Below are positions 5,441 to 7,537 of a stretch of DNA of 7,537 bases, one piece after another. Made by a program: the position numbers and the translations under genes. Location: positions 1 to 7,537 of the forward strand of contig JAEWVC010000062.1 of the NCBI GenBank assembly GCA_023459275.1, given 5' to 3'. Source of the stretch: Bacillota bacterium. GTDB taxonomy: Bacteria > Bacillota > Clostridia > Christensenellales > Aristaeellaceae. Each line of letters starts with the position of its first letter. Positions within the stretch are counted from its first letter, which is position 1. The notes below the pieces were generated by a model that made no database searches, had not been told where the DNA came from, and was given only the letters and a program-made list of their open reading frames with translations.

Positions 5441-7128
5441 CAGGAATGCGGCGGGGGGTCACCGTGCTTTTATTGGCGGCGCTGATGCTGATGGTTTCGG
5501 CCGGGCTGGCGGAAAGCTTTCAAAGCAGCGTGGCGGAGGTGGAGGAAGCGGCCAAGTCGGTGCTGCTTTTGCGGGTGTACAACGAAAAGGACATGCTCAT
5601 CGCCACGGGCAGCGGCTTTGTGGCCTTTGACAGCCGCACGCTGGTGACCAATTACCACGTGATGGAGGACGCGGCCTGGATCATGGCGGCCACGGACGAC
5701 AGCAAGGAATTCCGCATTACCGAGGTGATTGCCGCCAACCGGGACAAGGACATCGCCCTGCTGGAATTTGAGCTGCCCACTACCATAACACCCCTTACGC
5801 TTAGCGAAGCCACCGCGGAGCTGCACAGGGCGCAGCCGGTGGTGGCCATCGGCAGCCCCATCGGCGTGAAAAATACCGTGTCCATGGGGAACATCAGCGC
5901 CATCTATGAGGAGGACGAGGTGCCCTACATCCAGTTCACGGCGCCCATCTCCCCCGGCTCCAGCGGCGGCGCGCTGTTTGACGACAGCGGTAAGGTGATC
6001 GGCATCACCTCCGCCACGTACATCGGCGGCCAGAACATGAACCTGGCCATCGACATCGCGGAGGTGCTCAAGCTTCAGGAGGAAGGCGGGAATGACCAGC
6101 GCCGCAGCTTTAAGGAATACCGGGATTCCATGAAGCTGAACGCCACCCCCACCCCCAAGCCCACCCTGGGGCCGCCCTGGTATGTGGAGACCACCGCCGC
6201 GCCCAACGGTGTGATGCTCTCCTGGTATGGGGATGACGACGCCAAGCATTACATTGTCTACCGCTCGGAATCCGTCTTCGAGGAGTTTGACAAGCTGGGC
6301 ATGGTGGAGGATACGGTGTACCTGGACACCGCCGTGGTTCCCGGAAAAACCTATTACTACCAGGTGAAGAGCATGAACGACTGGGAGCTGTCGGCCCCCT
6401 CCAGCATCGCCAAGGTGCAGGTGCCCAGCGCCACCCCGGTGCCCACCGAGGCCCCGGAGATGACCCCCGCGCCGCAATTGGCGCCCGTTTCCAACATCCG
6501 CGTGGGCGCGAAGGAGGGTGCCGTGACCCTTGCCTGGGAGGATAAGGAGGGGTCGGACACCTACTACGTGTACCGGTCGGAAACCCAGCTGAATGGCTAT
6601 GAGCTGATCGGCACCACCAAGGAAAAACAGTATGAGGACAGGGGAGCGGAAGCCGGGAAAACGTATTTCTACAAGATAAGGCGCGTTTGGGGCGCGCAGG
6701 CTTCCGGCGATTCCAGCACCGCCCGGGCCGCGGTGCCCACAGAAGCCCCGGACCCGCTGGGGGAATACAGCATCGGGTTTGGCGTGGGCAGCCTGATTGA
6801 CAGGAAGGACGGCTACCCTTATGTGGACCTGCGCGTTGAAAACGGCAGCGGCTCCCAGACGGTGGACGAGGTGACCGTGGCCTACTACTGCACCGATATG
6901 TTTTTACAACCCATCCGCAGGTACGGGTATGACGCCTATTATCTTACGCAAACGTACCCCGTTACCATCCAGCCCGGCGGCCTGGCCTATACAGGATACC
7001 TTCATATGACGGGCTTCGCCCAGGCCAGGTACGTTTACGCGGCCATTATCAAATTCCACACTACCGACGGACAGACTACCGAGATCCCGGAGGAGGAGTG
7101 GGCGTTCAGCTATTGGGTGGTGGAGTAG
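5437..7128 (+). CDS. secreted trypsin-like serine protease with two Fn3 domains, 563 aa
   Basis: Paralogue of the preceding protease and probably made from the same mRNA. AAGGAGG (5423-5429) lies 7 nt before the ATG, which overlaps the upstream stop by 4 nt; an alternative ATG at 5446 is worse spaced. Residues 1-25 are a signal peptide (cleavage after GLA). The protease domain is about 28-212, with His74 in TNYHV, Asp105 in KDIALLEF and Ser176 in GSSGGALFD, so the triad is intact. After a PTPKPT linker come two fibronectin type III domains (about 248-331 and 349-434), each with a YYVYRSE-like strand and a GKTYYY/GKTYFYK strand, joined by a Pro/Thr-rich linker. The C-terminal domain at 444-562 matches that of the upstream protein (VENGS, TVAYYC, YVYAA, EEWAF). 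Fn3 modules in bacterial exoenzymes usually act as spacers or binding parts. The substrate is unknown. Confidence 0.9.
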   Translation: MTGMRRGVTVLLLAALMLMVSAGLAESFQSSVAEVEEAAKSVLLLRVYNEKDMLIATGSGFVAFDSRTLVTNYHVMEDAAWIMAATDDSKEFRITEVIAANRDKDIALLEFELPTTITPLTLSEATAELHRAQPVVAIGSPIGVKNTVSMGNISAIYEEDEVPYIQFTAPISPGSSGGALFDDSGKVIGITSATYIGGQNMNLAIDIAEVLKLQEEGGNDQRRSFKEYRDSMKLNATPTPKPTLGPPWYVETTAAPNGVMLSWYGDDDAKHYIVYRSESVFEEFDKLGMVEDTVYLDTAVVPGKTYYYQVKSMNDWELSAPSSIAKVQVPSATPVPTEAPEMTPAPQLAPVSNIRVGAKEGAVTLAWEDKEGSDTYYVYRSETQLNGYELIGTTKEKQYEDRGAEAGKTYFYKIRRVWGAQASGDSSTARAAVPTEAPDPLGEYSIGFGVGSLIDRKDGYPYVDLRVENGSGSQTVDEVTVAYYCTDMFLQPIRRYGYDAYYLTQTYPVTIQPGGLAYTGYLHMTGFAQARYVYAAIIKFHTTDGQTTEIPEEEWAFSYWVVE

Positions 7129-7143
7129 GAAGGGCGGGTATGA

Positions 7144-7187
7144 CCCCTCATCCGGCGCTGCGCGCCACCTTCCCCCAAGGGGGAAGG
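7144..7187. repeat. double-hairpin intergenic repeat
   Basis: Two perfect stems in a row: GGCGC-TGC-GCGCC (7154-7166) and CCTTCCCCC-AA-GGGGGAAGG (7168-7187). They start 25 nt after the second protease's stop, with no T-run behind them. From memory, CCCTCATCCGGCGCTGCGCG-type sequence followed by a C/G-run hairpin is a dispersed intergenic repeat in gut Clostridia; I could not check this here. Confidence 0.55.
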
Positions 7188-7200
7188 CAGATGGGGATTC

Positions 7201-7220
7201 CAAAGGGGCGCGCCCCTTTG
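7201..7220. repeat. 20-bp perfect palindrome
   Basis: CAAAGGGGCGCGCCCCTTTG is fully self-complementary and gains one more pair on each side (7200/7221). GGATTCC-type sequence flanks it (GGGGATTC at 7193-7200, GGGATTCC at 7223-7230), suggesting a unit of a composite repeat rather than an operator. Confidence 0.55.
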
Positions 7221-7245
7221 GCGGGATTCCAGGGCAGGCGCTTGG

Positions 7246-7268
7246 GGGCTTCTTTTCGCAAGAAGCCC
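7246..7268. repeat. GGGCTTCTT hairpin, related to the one at 3443-3468
   Basis: GGGCTTCTT (7246-7254) and AAGAAGCCC (7260-7268) form a perfect 9-bp stem around TTCGC. CTTGGGGG precedes it, as CTTGGGGG does at 3431-3438. No T-run follows, so a terminator role is doubtful. Confidence 0.5.
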
Positions 7269-7276
7269 TCAGGCTA

Positions 7277-7305
7277 TCGACAAAGTGGCATAGCCACTTT
7301 GTCGA
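7277..7305 (+). terminator. strong hairpin, possible terminator of the protease operon
   Basis: TCGACAAAGTGGC (7277-7289) and GCCACTTTGTCGA (7293-7305) form a perfect 13-bp stem with a 3-nt ATA loop, followed by AGTTTT (7306-7311). It is among the strongest hairpins downstream of the protease genes and the only one there closely followed by Ts. The T-run is short and the distance from the stop is about 150 nt, so it may instead be one more unit of the repeat mosaic. Confidence 0.4.
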
Positions 7306-7369
7306 AGTTTTCCCTCGCTGCTACTTTCCGCTGGCTGCGCCATCGTGCGGCCGTTTGCTCGGGCAAGGT

Positions 7370-7422
7370 AGGAATTTCTTCGAAATTCCTGCGAAAATCA
7401 CCGCACATGTCGCTGATTTTCG
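7370..7422. repeat. pair of hairpins
   Basis: AGGAATTTC-TTC-GAAATTCCT (7370-7390) is a perfect 9-bp stem. It is followed directly by CGAAAATCA (7392-7400) pairing with TGATTTTCG (7414-7422) across a 13-nt loop. These continue the run of inverted repeats after the operon. Confidence 0.5.
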
Positions 7423-7537
7423 ATCTGCAATCGGAGGCTCCGTAACCCTGCCCCCGCCTGTGGCGGAATAGCCGGGGTGGAGGAGGCCGGCGAAACGAGC
7501 CATGCGAGCGGCAGCGAAGCAGGGCGACGATTGAGCC
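7423..7537. other. non-coding tail of the window
   Basis: No credible gene is seen here. The only short structure noted is CCGCC-TGT-GGCGG (7454-7466). A 60-codon minus-strand frame (7321-7503) runs through the hairpins, has no recognisable domain and is not accepted as a gene. Confidence 0.5.

Noticed and set aside
5470..6477. 335-codon minus-strand open frame
   Set aside because: His/Gly/Arg-rich antisense shadow of the second protease, typical of GC-rich DNA; the sense strand has clear catalytic motifs.
7098..7445. 115-codon plus-strand ORF at the end of the window
   Set aside because: It starts inside the second protease in another frame and crosses six hairpins; no domain is visible.

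Overview
The window is GC-rich DNA with strong Shine-Dalgarno sites (AAGGAGG, AGGGAGG), one near-consensus sigma-A-type promoter, and four exported proteins, all on the + strand. This suggests a high-GC member of the Clostridia/Bacillota, perhaps a gut organism of the Oscillospirales or Christensenellales type. That placement is inferred from gene style; no marker gene is present.

Layout: 1-307 is non-coding and holds a hairpin-rich, possibly MITE-like element (60-261). Positions 308-2236 and 2285-3058 are two BspA-type leucine-rich-repeat (LRR_5) secreted proteins of 642 and 257 aa. Next comes a 35-codon ORF (3116-3223) that looks like the surviving signal-peptide end of a third copy. Positions 3224-3595 hold no convincing gene but contain a nested hairpin, a 73/74-bp tandem duplication, a terminator-like hairpin and a clear promoter (TTGACG, 17 bp, TATACT). 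That promoter drives two overlapping genes, 3596-5440 and 5437-7128. Both encode secreted trypsin-like serine proteases with intact His/Asp/Ser triads and a shared C-terminal domain that I cannot name. The first also carries a TPM-type domain, the second two fibronectin type III domains. Positions 7129-7537 are again non-coding and are a mosaic of perfect hairpins.

How the genes may work together: all four intact products have N-terminal signal peptides and no visible LPXTG, SLH or dockerin anchor, so they probably act outside the cell. The LRR pair likely binds proteins or surfaces, and the protease pair likely processes extracellular or envelope substrates. The two pairs are probably separate transcription units. 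Joint function is inferred only from adjacency and shared export.

The most interesting points are the trypsin-TPM fusion beside its Fn3-bearing paralogue with a common unnamed C-terminal domain, the decayed third LRR gene, and the repeat-built intergenic regions. I see no clearly new defence, mobile or biosynthetic system.
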